Assembly (NCBI RefSeq): GCF_001039355.2
Contig: NW_019774970.1
Span: 67,124-129,123 of the forward strand
Origin: Lingula anatina
Taxonomy: Eukaryota > Brachiopoda > Lingulata > Lingulida > Lingulidae
Reading direction: 5' to 3'
DNA length: 62,000 bases
A program made the translations under genes and the position numbers. The notes below the pieces were generated by a model, which had not been told where the DNA came from, made no database searches, and was given only the letters and a program-made list of their open reading frames with translations. Position 1 is the first letter of the stretch. Every line of letters starts with the position of its first letter. Positions 10,500-22,555 of the stretch are shown piece after piece.

Positions 10500-12290
10500 T
10501 CAGTGGCATTTTTAGAGGGGGAATCAGGAGGGTACTGACCCCCCATAGTTCGTCCGCTAAAATACCAAAATTTCTCGAGGCCCTTCAGCGGGCGCCGAAC
10601 CCCACGCAGCATAGCCAACAGAGGCAACATTTTTTACTGTCACTAATAGTCTCTTCCAAGAATTCTTCTTTAGAATTGTCCAGATTACACGCTTTGCAAC
10701 CGATTTTGCATTCGGTGCTGCACGTTATACATTTAGCGGAGAGTCAGATTTTGGCCTAATAAGTAAATAATGTTACTTGTATTATTGTACTACGTAGATT
10801 GTGTCCTCAGCGTATGGTAAAGTAGTGAATCGTATCAAGTTAAATCGACTTCCCACTCTTTTTATGTTTCCGGCAGCCCCTTTGTTTTAACACACCTTTT
10901 GCCAGCTGTTCGTTACGAAAAATCAGTTTCCATATAGGCAATTCTAACGAAGTACAATTACATGCTGCTGACATGTATGTACAGTATGGAGGTTGTGTGT
11001 GCAAAGGACACAATGTTAGTCCTAGAGCTCACTTTATTATTTGAGTTCAAAATAAATCTCTGGTCTACAGGTTTTTTCCTGTCTCCTGTCGCCAGGGTCC
11101 GGCGCCAAAGACCACGCACTATCCCCGACCAAGATTTAAACCGAGAAAAAAAGAGTGGTGCTCAAGGTTTCTCTTGATGCGCGCGATGAGAAAAATTCTT
11201 TTTTTTAAGAATCTTGACTTATGGATGTCACCACTGAATGGAATCAACAGCATGGTGGTGAATCCATGATTTCTACGCTGTATACTCCATAATATGTAGG
11301 ATTAAATTCCTACTAGCCACAATAAAATATCTGTAAAAGCTTACCCCCTACCTTTGGCGTTAAAAGAAATATGAACATGGGCAAACCTAAGGGCCTTCGG
11401 ATGCGTGCTTATTATACAGTAAAGTGCATTATGTAAAGAAAATTATGTGTGCACTTTTAAAGATTTATATATTTGTTTGAGAAGGATACAAGAAAGGCGA
11501 ACATCCCTTCTCCGGGATCTGAAGAAGACTTATGTCTTATAGCACAAAATTACAGCATCGAGGACATTGTTAAATACATATACCTAGAGGGACAACTTTT
11601 ATAATCTCAAAGATGAATTTTTATTTTTGACTAACTTTTATTAGTATTCCATGGCTACAAATTATATGTTGGGGTACTCAACTTGTGGTTGGGGTCGTTA
11701 ATTTGTGCATTTGTGCTCCAAATCTAAGGCTCATGTTAGCAAACTGCAATTGAGGCTTGTGCTATGAGCGAGAAAAACACTGGCAAACAAATAAGACTTA
11801 ATTAGCTTCATTTCATAATGGACGCTGTTTATGCCTGGATGTAGTTTTCTATCATTTTCGCTTAAGCTTTGTTTTCAATGCACACAATGCAATACAAAAG
11901 TACCCTGTGCGGCACTGAAAAAAGCTTACGGACAATATATTGTGTCTAATCGTATATTAAAAAAAAAAACATTTACAGAAACACTTCACTTACACATATT
12001 GATATAAATGATGCACTTGCTAATTTTAGCGGAATTGGAAGACATTTTTACCATAAACTTTTTATGATCATCTGTCTAAAGGTGCCAGGACTGTATGCAT
12101 AGTTGTTTTAGTACATCTTATGTCCTGTATCTTTTAGTAAAAAATTGTGCAAAAACTTGAGGTAGTAAGTTTTTCTCTAAATCAGGCAGTACTCTAAGTT
12201 GGGTGGATGAAGAGTTAGAGATGTTATCAACAATTCTGAATAGGGCTTTCTGATCGGCAGAATCAATACAATTTCGCTTGTGCTTAGAAA
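10500..12290. other. Intergenic; possible MITE relic at its start
   Basis: A CAGTGGCATTTTTAGAGGGGG start near 10499 resembles common MITE termini but no matching right end was seen. The short frame at 10962-11177 has no recognisable content. Nothing else is supported. Confidence 0.4.
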
Positions 12291-12299
12291 TTTAAGATT

Positions 12300-13200
12300 G
12301 TGCTTAGAAATGATCTCCAGACCACAATTTTTGCTGATGATACTCAGATTTATGTAACTTGTGATAGTCGGTGTGATTATTCTGTAGTGTCAGACATAGA
12401 GGAATGTATTGATGAGATCCGGGTGTGGATGCTTTCAAATAAGCTGGCTCTAAATGACACTAAAACGGAAATAATCTGGTTTTCATCTAAATTTAAAGAT
12501 AGAAAGGACTGTGCTACTAACACTAATGTTCGCATTGGCAATGTGTCTGTGAAAGCATCTGTCAGTGCGAGAAATTTAGGTGTGTTTTTTGATTCAGCTG
12601 GGATCTTTGACAAGCATATAGACAATGTTTGTAAGTCGGCATCTTTTTCACTGTGGAGAATAGGGAAGATTCGGAATTTACTAAATATAGAAACAACTAC
12701 AAAATTAGTTCATGCTTTTATTACATCAAAACTAGATTATTGCAACAGTATTCTTTTTGGGGTGAGTGACAGCAAATTGAAAAAAATCCAATTGATTCAA
12801 AATTCAGCGGCCAGATTAGTTAAAAAGATAAGGAACCAGAGCTTGGATCATATCACTCCAGTGTTAAAGGAATTGCATTGGCTGCCAATCAAACAAAGAA
12901 TTTTATTCAAAGTGTTGTGCATAATTTTTAGAGCTTTTAAAGAAAACACACCTGGTTATATTGCACATCTTATTCAGTCATCTGAACCACGCAGGTTAAC
13001 AAGAAACTCTTTTGAAAACAATTTTATACTCAATCACTGAAATAGACAGAAAATGTAACAAATTCTATGTAGACCGGGCTTTTACTGTTTATGCTCCAAA
13101 ATTGTGGAACAAATTGCCTTTTAGTATCAGAACTGAAAGTGACTATAATACTTTTAAAGCCTGTCTTAAAACTCATCTTTTTAAAGAATTTTATGGTTAG
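12300..13200 (+). pseudogene. Reverse transcriptase C-terminal fragment
   Basis: The first open segment (12300-13040, 246 aa) contains FADDTQIYV at residues about 11-19, then NKLALNDTKTEII, then LDYCNSILFG and LHWLPIKQRILFKV. All are in the order found in CR1/L2/Rex1-type polymerases. A second overlapping frame (13012-13200) supplies the C-terminal segment (LWNKLPFSIR and KACLKTHLFKEF), shifted by one frame. The endonuclease and the polymerase fingers are missing, so this is a non-functional fragment. Confidence 0.9.
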
Positions 13201-13425
13201 TGTTCCTTTAAACCTTTAAGTTGTTTATCATTTATTAAGAGTGAGCTTGGGTTAATTTTAGTAGTATTTTAAAGTTATATCAATAAATTTTCTCTGCTTT
13301 CTTTAATTAATTTTATCAGTAAATGTTAAAGTATTTTAGTATTGTTATTTTTAGACTTTTTTTAAATTATTTGTAAAGTGCATTGAAATGTAAAAAATGG
13401 AATGCGCTATATAAGAAATAAATAT

Positions 13426-13446
13426 TATTATTATTATTATTATTAC
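13426..13446 (+). repeat. (ATT)n 3' tail of the LINE
   Basis: Seven ATT repeats directly after the LINE 3' end; typical terminal repeats of this retrotransposon group. Confidence 0.9.
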
Positions 13447-15660
13447 GTAGCAGGCCAATTATTTATCCATTATGCGATTACAATTACAGATATATTTTGT
13501 ATGGCTGTTAGTACATTCCCATTTAGAAATTTATGTAGAGAGGAAAAGCTCTACAGAAAACTTTTAGCACAAATACACATACAAAAGCTTCCGATTAAAT
13601 TTAATACTTGCACCATTTAACACATGTTTTACAAAACAGAGCAGGAGAAAAGTTCATAAAGTTTAAAAATACATATACAGTAACTGATTCTATGTATCTA
13701 ATATATAGACTATTTACATCATTACAAGTTAACAAAATCTTAGTGAGAAAAATGGCGCATGTATTTTCTGAAACAAAAAACCTTTTCGATACACAGTCAA
13801 ATACAAACTTGAATACAGTAATTCCAGAATCATGCAAATAATACAGTCATGTTTACAGATTCACCTATGCTAATGGCTGTGTCCTCAGCGCACTGCGAAA
13901 GCTTGAACTCTACCAGTACGTCCTCAATAATTACACTCCCTTGATTTTCTTATTTCGCATTACTTTTAACTATAAAACTTCTGCGCAAAATAAAAAGAAA
14001 TAAATAAAAATAAAATAAAAAATAAGAATTAATTAAATAAAAAAATATACGAAGACAGGGTATAATCCTTTTTATACCCCTTTTTAAATCGAAGAAAAAA
14101 ATGATAAGAAAACACAATTAAAACATACTTTTGTCCATTGCTTCAAAAGATTGCAACCATCTTGGATTATTTCAAAATCCCTCAGTATATACGCTTGTTA
14201 CCAACCAAATATGTATTATAAGGGTAACAACGATGAGAAAAACCACTGAAACAAAACTTTTTTTGATAATAAAAACGGCATCTTTCCATAAATTCATATG
14301 GACATTGGGAGAATCTTGGATTTTATAAAAATGCCGAAAGGTACGCACTTCTTACCACCCACGTATTATATCACATGGGTATTTAAAGTATAGAAAAAAC
14401 TGAGAAAAAAATTACTAAGATTACAGCCATTGCATCTCCCTGGTAGTAGTTGACGTCCATACACTGTGTATTCCTATGGCAATGGCAGTCGCTTCTGATT
14501 TTTTTCAAAATACCCAAGGGTACACGCTTCTTACTCACTAGAGATGTATTACAAGGGCAATATATAAAGAATTCGGCAATGCTCACTTTAATTCTCCACC
14601 CCCGACACACACCAGCTTTGGCAACCTGAGTATTATGTTGCTATAAATGAAATAAGCGCCACGCAGTAAATAAAGAAATTAAAAATTAAACAAAATACGT
14701 AGATGGTGAGTAAAAGTGAAGACATAGCATAAAGCGAATTTCCCAATGATATAATAAGAATAGAATATGATCTAATATCCTATATACATTTGAGCCATGA
14801 CGTAATCCGTAATTCTATGGGCAAATCATAGTGAAAAAAAGTATCATCAATCAGACGACTGACTAGTCATAGTAAAGAAAGCATTATCAGGCAGACAGTT
14901 GATCAATCAGAGAAAAGGAAACATTTTATACATGTATACATCAGACGACAAAAAATAAAATTAAAAAAAACGGCAGATGGCAGCAATATTGGAACTTTTG
15001 ATGTAATTGTAGGAAATTGACGTTCATCTTTCGGTCAATAAGTTGTTTTGTAGGCCTCAGAAAATTTACATCGAATGATGAGCAAAGCAACACATTGATC
15101 ACAATCTAAGTCAGTAATTGCTAAATATTGTTAGATTGTACCGTAAGACTTAGAATATTAATGCATTGCATATAAACAAAACTAGATTAATGTGATAGTC
15201 AAATAAAATATCCACTCCAGTAACGAATTTAGGGAATTGCATGGCCAAACCATCACACAAGCGTCTTTCCAATAGAATACAGTAAGGGATATTTAAAAAA
15301 TATAGCAGGTCTGCTGCAGCATGGATCGACCAGCCATGGTTGCCTAACAACTGTGCCTAACGTAATCCCCTGATGTGATTTGGCCAAGCGTAACCATCAA
15401 ATTTTCAACTGGACCGTTAACAGAATTTTCAAGACAGGTTTATGACTCAGGAAAAACGATGTTTGTAGATCTGGTAATTCCGTCATTTAAAGATGCCTGT
15501 GAAGTCATTTTTGCCACAAAAACCAATTAAATGCCAGCATATAGTTTCAAATAGTACAACTAAGAGAATTACCAAAGGAAAAAGTAGGTCAGATAAGTAG
15601 GTTAAATTTCAGACCACAAATTAAAAGAAGAGCTGTCTAAAGGTTTTTTTTATGGCTGAT
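13447..15660. other. Intergenic, nothing recognised
   Basis: AT-rich sequence with A-rich stretches (13985-14045). The short frames present have no recognisable content. This is the space between the two convergent TRPV-like genes. Confidence 0.5.
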
Positions 15661-15667
15661 CGAGTGA

Positions 15668-15703
15668 TTTATTCAGTATATCCCTTGGCATGTCGAATTT
15701 ATT
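15668..15703 (-). promoter_or_regulatory. Candidate poly(A) signals of TRPV-like B
   Basis: On the minus strand AATAAA occurs at 15703-15698 and again at 15673-15668, about 65-95 nt after the stop codon of TRPV-like B. Confidence 0.55.
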
Positions 15704-15764
15704 TGAGCTGTATAAGAAACCAGTAGAATTTTTTTTATATTTGTTACTGGGAAACTACCAAAGC

Positions 15765-18313
15765 TCAGTTTATATGTACCTTTAAATGGCGCATGGCATA
15801 CCCAGTATACCTTAGAAATCGGTAACGCCTTTCCCAATAGATGATGACATGAAGCCTCTGGAGGCGCCATTGTAGAATTTTATTTTCTGTCACAAGACGC
15901 ACCGATTCCGAGAGCATGGCGATGATCATGTTGAACAGCATGACGTAACTGAAAATTATATAAATAACAAAGAACCACACGACTAGACCAGGGAAATGTG
16001 CTAATGAGTACACATCAAAATCCCCTATCCCTATCATGACCTCAAAAAGAGTGAGGACAGCTTCTCCAAACGTCTGGAATCCGGCAACAGGATAGTTACC
16101 GGATGATTTAAACAGTAAAAACATTGCGGAGCTAAATCCCAACAGTTGTATTAAAAATACAATAGAAAACCTGAGCAAATCACCAAATATAACTCTCTGA
16201 ATGATGACAGTGTAAAAACTGAAGTATTTGAAAGGTCTTAGAGCGTGAAGGAGTGACCACCACCCGAAGACAACAGCAAAAGCCAGGACTGTTTCTTCAT
16301 ATTCATAATTGGCGAAACGTAGAATAAAGGAGATGAAGATGGACAAACACCACAAAATAACTACAACCGAGTATCTCTCATTCATTCTCATTTTTCGCAG
16401 TGGAAACATGAATTTGATACAGAAAATGCAGAAGCAATTCCAAGGTGAGCGTCGGGATTGCATGTTTGCAATTATTTCTAGGACCAACAAATACAAAGCG
16501 TATAAAAAGACCATAATTTCCAGAAAGGCTCTTGTAGAGCCCTCTCCCGTTTGATAAGCCTGATTAGATGTTAAAATGCGAGTTTTTTTAACTCCGTCAT
16601 AAGATGCAAACGCAGGACGATGAACAATACACCCAGTCATAATAAAAACCATGACCAAATGCACGGACATGAAAATAAGATGAATCCGTCGTGTTTGCCT
16701 GTTCCATTTTTCTCTTACCGCAGACCGTATGGGTGCAGGTTCCACGAGCTTCAAAGCGTTCCGTCCCTTGTTCATTGTGATCAGTTCCATAAGAGAGAGT
16801 GTGTCGTCTTTCTTGACAAAATGCTCATCGGTTCTTTCTTCCAGAAACTCATTTCCAGGCTCAACGTTAACTTTCATCTTAAGAGGCGTCAGGCGGTGGT
16901 TCACGTGGCCACCAATTAGGTTCTCTTTTGAGGGTTGAATCTGGGACTCATGAGCGCCGTCTAGATACAGGAGCCACTTAAACATTTCAATTGCGCCAAA
17001 TCTCGCTGCGATCTCGAGTGGGATGTAACGATAGGACCAGTTCCATAATTCGGGTTCAACTTTGTTTTCAGAATCAGGCAAACAAAGGATTTCCTTCTCA
17101 CCTATTGGTTTCCCGTCAAGTTGCGGTTTGTGTTTCAAGTTTTTGCCATCGACAATTTTGTTCAAAATAAACATAAAAACCGCTTTCACGTTTGCAACGA
17201 AAGGATCTTCTTTCTCTTCAGACTTGTTTTCGAAAATTGACTGGTCTGCTATATATGTTTGATCTGATAAATACTCATCGTCGGAACTCTTTTTCTGCAG
17301 ATTTCTTGCCCACTGTTTAGTGGAGAGGATGATCAGCTCATGGAACACGTTGTTACCTTGGCTGTTGACTTTAAACGGATTAGCCTTTTCGAGTACTTTT
17401 TCCAATATCTTTTTTCTATCGATGCATAATTTTTCATCATCCCCGAGCAGATTACTGTCGTTTTCTTTCTCCAAGTCATTCACTACTTCATAATTCATTA
17501 CTGCTGGCGCACTTTGACACCGCCCCCCTTCTGGTACTTCGAAGGCGTCCGCTACGTTATAATTCGTTACTGCCGGCGCACTTTGACACCGGCCCCCTTC
17601 TGGTCGTTTGAGGGCGTCCGCTACGTTATAATGCGTTACTGCTAATCGACAAGCAGCTACTATAAGGGGAAGTTCACCCGACAGCAGCCCTAACAATGCT
17701 TCATGGTCGTCGGCTTTAAATTTTGCTCCAGTGGCGGGATTGTTTACACAACTTGTTACTTCGTCGTCGGGTACATCGGGCGTTGATATTTCACCACCGG
17801 CTGCATTGCTTGATGTTGCTTCACCACCGGGTACTTCACTTGGTGTTATTTTATTGGAAGCTTTATGCACATTGGAAAAGATGCCCACGCAGCAGGCGTT
17901 ATTGCTCTCCGCCAATGGAAATGACACAGAAGGTATTGAGGTGTGCCATCTGGGCTTCTTAATTTCCGAGCATTTGGATAGCACAGGAAAATATGAATGT
18001 ATAGACGTGAACCAACTGGGCTTCCCATTTTCCTCCTTTTCCTTTATAACGTTATCGTAAAAGCGATTTTGCATTTCTGATGCTTTTGTGCCTGTCTCAA
18101 CAGGTGCACTTGCTCTTGGAGGATGCCCAACTTCTGTTGATTCAGAATTTAGAATTGCCTCTACCACGCCCAAGTTGCCTCTGAAATAAATCAAAGAAGG
18201 GACCAAACTTAGCATCATTTAAAGAACATCATAAAGGGAAATATTCTTGATAAACTGTCCCATATATTGTATTTCCAAAATAAAAAATAAATATTTCAAA
18301 GAGAAAATTTCAA

Positions 18314-18352
<39 letters not shown>

Positions 18353-18477
18353 ACTGTATATACGTACTTAAATATTGCTACATGAAGGGCAGTTAATCCT
18401 TCGTAACCGTTCTTGTTACACGCAATGTCAACAAATTTGGTTTTCGAGTCTGCAATCTCTATTAGCTTATTTGCAAC
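15765..18477 (-). CDS. TRPV-like cation channel B (exons 2-3)
   Basis: Exon 2 is 18477-18368 (acceptor TTTGCAG, donor AA|gtacgt). Exon 3 is 18180-15765 (acceptor TTTCAG). Joined in phase to exon 1 at 25766-25575 they give 905 codons plus stop with no break. The protein has an ankyrin domain (GLTALHVAIFKGNLGVVEAI; PLEIAARFGAIEMFKWLLYL), six membrane helices, a pore with filter GIGD (Asp codon 16022-16020), S6 LFNMIIAMLSESV and a TRP box ILQWRLQRLHVI. A TRPV-type Ca2+-permeable sensory channel of the plasma membrane is expected, probably tetrameric. Compared with gene A it keeps the filter Asp and lacks the nonapeptide array, but it carries its own tandem duplication of about 23-25 codons (GGRCQSAPAV twice, 17500-17650). 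It is convergent with gene A, and both clearly descend from one local duplication. Confidence 0.93.
17495..17645 (-). repeat. In-frame ~70-75-bp coding tandem duplication in TRPV-like B
   Basis: Two consecutive copies encode NVADA(L/F)...PEGG RCQSAPAV.NY with few differences, and a further partial unit begins before the first. Gene A has only one related segment (VGRCHTAPTVMD), so the duplication arose after the paralogues split. Confidence 0.85.
18320..18350 (-). repeat. (CT)n tract in TRPV-like B intron 2
   Basis: GA run on the + strand, which is CT in the sense of the gene. It starts about 18 nt downstream of the exon 2 donor, the same position as the CT run of the paralogue. Confidence 0.9.
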
Positions 18478-19426
18478 CTGCAAATGTAAATGCGTACTAT
18501 TATTATATGACAACTAATCCCCTATTTCTAACAACAACCATAACATCAACAGAAATATTAAAAAATTAACAGGATTAATTTATAACCGTGTTCTACATTC
18601 GTCTCAGAACAGTTCAGAATGGAAAGATTTAAATTTTAAGTCGAAAGGTGCAGCGTAGATGAAATATTATATACTTAAAAACGGAATAACAAAACCAAAA
18701 GAAGACACTTTATTTTCGGTAAACTGGAGATTGTGCGTAGGAACCGTATTAGTTCGGTTTTGAGTGTGTGTTGGAAGGGGGGGTTAAAATTCCGAAAATA
18801 TATGTGATAGTTCCTCTGCTTCTTTCTTTTTAAATTCTTATTGGTACCTAGTAGACTTTTGACTTTAAGGTCTGTAAACGGTTCTTTAGAAGTTTTTATC
18901 CTTGAGCAGTTTGAAATTGTAATTCTACATTTAATGGTTCTGACAGGGTTTATGATAATCAGAATTCCAAAAATAAGTTTTTCCTGGACCTATTTATTCA
19001 ATAATGCATCCATCTTTCTTGCTAACAAAAACAATGAAAATCCCTTTAGAAATATAAAATATAGGCGTTTATATTTCTCGTTGTTAAGCGTAAGCATAAA
19101 CACTTCGGAGCATTTAGTGTCATTTTAACACCATTCTATTTACGGTGAAATAGCAATCAGCATGGGGCGTAACTCCATATAGAAAAATATGTTACCTAAA
19201 AATTAGCTTAGTTGACGACAATTGAATAGGCTTCAATCCCTTGTCGTCAATCCCTTGATTTAAATGTTTTTGCTGTGAATTTATGATCCCCTTATTATAA
19301 ACTTTTATTAAACAAAGGAACTATATGCAATTTTAATTCACTTTTGTGTTTATGAAGTTAAAACCTTATGAAAAGTTGCTATGTATGGATGAAAGACCAA
19401 AAGAAATAGATGCAAATTACATGTAA

Positions 19427-20400
19427 TACCCCCCCCCCCCGACACACTAGAGGCAGAATGAACAAGAATGCCGTCAAAAATACAATTTTTTGTGCATTCC
19501 AGGTTATTTGAAGAGCATTCTAAAAATTCCGAGTACATTCCAAATATTTTTACCCATTCTTGTGGCCGGCTCGAATGTTTTTGTCATGTCAAAAACTTTC
19601 GAAGTGCATTCCAAGTGGAAAATTATCGAATGGCATTTGAACAGTATTCTAACTGAACTAAATATTCTCTCGGCATTCCGACCGCATTCGAAACATTATG
19701 ATCAGTTACCATTCCACTGGCGTTATTTATACACTCTGGGCATCGTGTTACATTCTAAACATGTTAGAAAGTAATTTTAATGAAGTATTTTAGGTATTTC
19801 AGCTGCATTATGTTTGAATTCTTTATATTTCAAACCATCATTGGCAGCCATACCGGGAGCAGTTGACTGCATTTGAGTTCGCTTCATATATCATTCGAGG
19901 CACCTTCTTACATACTTCAGCCTGTATTCGGCCAGCAGTCAAACCACACTCGTACGGCATTTGAATTTCATTCGGAATATTCTGACTGCAATTTGAAATT
20001 CCCTCCCGATTATGGCACGAATTTTTCAATTAATTCATTCTGGCTGGTTCTGCTTGATTCCTACTGGTTCCGAATAAGTGTGACAGGGGCCTTAAGTCAC
20101 GTGTCAGTTCGAATATCGCTCGAATGTGATCAGAATGTTTCGAATGTTGCCAGAATGCCGTGAGAATATATAAAATGCAGTCATAGTGAAGTTAGAATAC
20201 TATTCAAATGCCATTCAATAATTTTCCACTTGGAATGCACTTCGAAAGTTTTTAACATTCAGGCCGACCACAAGAATGGGTAAAACTATTTGAAATGCAA
20301 TCGGAATTTTTTGAATGCTCTTTGAATATCCAGGAATGCACAAAGAATTGTCTTTCCGACCGCATTCTTGTTCATTTTGCCTCTAGTGTGACGGGGGTAT
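19427..20400. mobile_element. Foldback DNA element with ~215-bp inverted arms
   Basis: The left arm (19427-19655) and right arm (20170-20400) are inverted copies, roughly 85-90% alike by eye. They begin ATACCCCC.GACACACTAGAGGC and end GCCTCTAGTGTGACGGGGGTAT. Internally the sequence is rich in GAATGC/GCATTC words and has no coding capacity. The structure fits a foldback or MITE-type DNA transposon of a class I cannot name. Confidence 0.85.
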
Positions 20401-20414
20401 AAAATCCATAACAT

Positions 20415-20575
20415 GACAAAAACATTCGAGCCGGCCACAAGAATGGGTAAAAATATTTGAAATGCACTGAGAATTTATAGAATGATTTTAGAATGCTCTT
20501 CGAATATCCTAGAATGCACAAAGAATTGTATTTCAGACGTTATTCTTCATCATTCCGCCTCTAGTGTGACGGGGA
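20415..20575. mobile_element. Third copy of the foldback arm
   Basis: This segment repeats the right arm of the adjacent element, with the same orientation, CGAGCCGGCCACAAGAATGG near its start and GCCTCTAGTGTGACGGGG at its end. It is a solo arm or the remains of a second insertion. Confidence 0.8.
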
Positions 20576-20581
20576 TTTCAT

Positions 20582-20942
20582 ACCCCGCCAGAATGTTTCG
20601 AATGTGCCTCGGATGAGGTGAAATATTAATTTTGCCAGCAATCGAACTACAGTAGTGCGCCATTCAAAGTATATTCTAAATATTCTTACTGCCTTCTGAA
20701 GCATTATAGATATTCCTAGTTTTCCAACTACATTCGAACTGCATTTGAGAGCTAAAACAGCCGAAACTGCACTCACCATTCCAGGCGAATTCAAGCGCAT
20801 TCTGAGTATTCCAACGGTACTCTTACAATAATTAAGGTCAATTTAAACTTTTTTCCCAAATGTGGTGCGAATTTTTAGAATTCTTTATTCAGCTTCATTC
20901 TTCTTGATTCCTGCTAATTCCAATTAAGTGTGATGGGGGTAT
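20582..20942. mobile_element. Related short inverted-repeat element
   Basis: It starts ATACCCCGCCAGAATG and ends AATTAAGTGTGATGGGGGTAT, so its outermost termini match the neighbouring foldback element although the interior differs. Its right end also resembles a piece inside that element (near 20040-20090). It is non-coding and probably a diverged family member. Confidence 0.65.
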
Positions 20943-22205
20943 AAGTACCTGTCTTAGTAAGGTTCAGAACAGGGTGGCACATGACCCTCTCAGATTTTGA
21001 TTAAAATTGGTGTATTTGTTCATTATAGAACCAAATCAACATAATGATATTGGTTTATTTGTATCACCTTCTGTTGCCATGGTAATAGCACTTAGAAATT
21101 TCCACCCAAGATGGCGGAATCCAGGTTTCAATTTCAACCATTTATGAGATTATAAACCATAAAATAGAATGAATTATTTTTCAGATATTGTTAAATATCA
21201 TATTTTACTGAACCAAAAACATAATCAACTGTTTTTTCCGGCCTTAAAAATTAAAAATAAAAATAAAAAAAAGATAAATGGTGAATATTCAAAATTTTCA
21301 AAGTTTGCAAAAATACATTCTTCCTTGAGTCCATAAGGGTCGACCACGATGATTAGTTCAAGTTTCTCCTAAATTCTTATGTTTACACATTAAATTCTCT
21401 CAAACTATAGTTATGTTATTTCCTAATTAACAAAAAAAGTACAAGATATCTGAAATAGCTTCTGACAATTCCACGATGTTGGGATAAGTTACATTTGGTA
21501 TCAATTTTACGTCTTTAGACTGTCTCTAGTTCATATAGGTCGATCCCATTGATAAGCTGAAGCTTCTCCTTGTATGTATCCTTTTCCCTTTGGTGTACAC
21601 AGTCACGATATGAAGTTTTTTTTATTTCATTTGGTTCAACTGTATTAACGCTCCGTTCTTTCCATCCAACATGGCTCCAAATTTAGTGTCACGGAGCAAA
21701 TATGGCGTCGCTGAAACTGGTCAATTTATCAGCTTTGTTTGTATTTTAAATACTGGTTGTGAAGAACTAGAGGTTGTACGCTATTTGTATAAGTTTCTAT
21801 TATATTTACTTAAATTACAGGCAATCTGTGCTGTTATCTAATTCAAGTACCTGAGAGGGCACGACGGGCCTCAGAAGGCACTGTAATAAAGTACATGTAC
21901 AGGTAAACCTCAGTACCATATTGGATCTGTACATAACCGTAAATCACAAACTTAACTTGAACATTGAAACTTTATTAGAAAACCGATTCGCGACGACTGT
22001 AAATCAGCGTGTAGTATCTGATATATTTGATTTATTTGCCAATTACTTTGCATTTTATCGGAAGTACAACATGAACTACTACTTCACATGAAGTAGAAGA
22101 CATTGGATATTGAAAGGTTTTTAGATTGGTACATGTACTTAGCAGCTTTCGTGATTTTCGAATGATTTATGTTGAGGTGGTTTTTTCAGCAATGTAGCGG
22201 CTGAT

Positions 22206-22555
22206 GCATGTGTGATGCGATTTTGCAACGGGAGCCGATATTGAAAGTAAAAAATATTAACTATCATTCTCAAACTGGAGCACATCTTAGCCGCCGATGA
22301 CATGAACATATATATATATACACTTCACAGCAGTGTTGATGTCAATTTTGATGAAAGGATGTTAAAAGGGCCACAGGGGCGTTTTTGTGTGTCACAAATG
22401 CATGTGTGGTACCATATTGCAACGAGAGCCGATAGTGAGAGTAAAAAATTAAATTATCATTCCCAAAATCGTTCAAACTTTAACAAGTAGCATTAATCTA
22501 TATTTATATATATATTAAACAGCAGAGTTGATATCATCTTTATTCAAAAGGTAAA
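22206..22555. repeat. Degenerate tandem duplication, ~194-bp unit
   Basis: GCATGTGTG..., GCAACG(G/A)GAGCCGATA, AGTAAAAAAT, ATCATTC and the CAGCAG(T/A)GTTGAT block occur in the same order at 22206-22375 and 22400-22555. Both copies contain a TATATA run. No coding content is seen. Confidence 0.8.

Larger units (their letters stand above)
12290..13446 (+). mobile_element. 5'-truncated non-LTR retrotransposon (CR1/L2-like) with (ATT)n tail
   Basis: The sequence starts just before the reverse-transcriptase FADDTQIY box (catalytic Asp pair) and runs through the thumb region to the LHWLPI.QRI motif typical of this clade. The 3' UTR ends GCGCTATATAAGAAATAAAT followed by (ATT)n, the usual 3' signature of L2/CR1-like elements. 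The 5' truncation implies target-primed insertion with incomplete reverse transcription. The coding part needs a frameshift near 13012-13040, so it is inactive. Confidence 0.9.
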
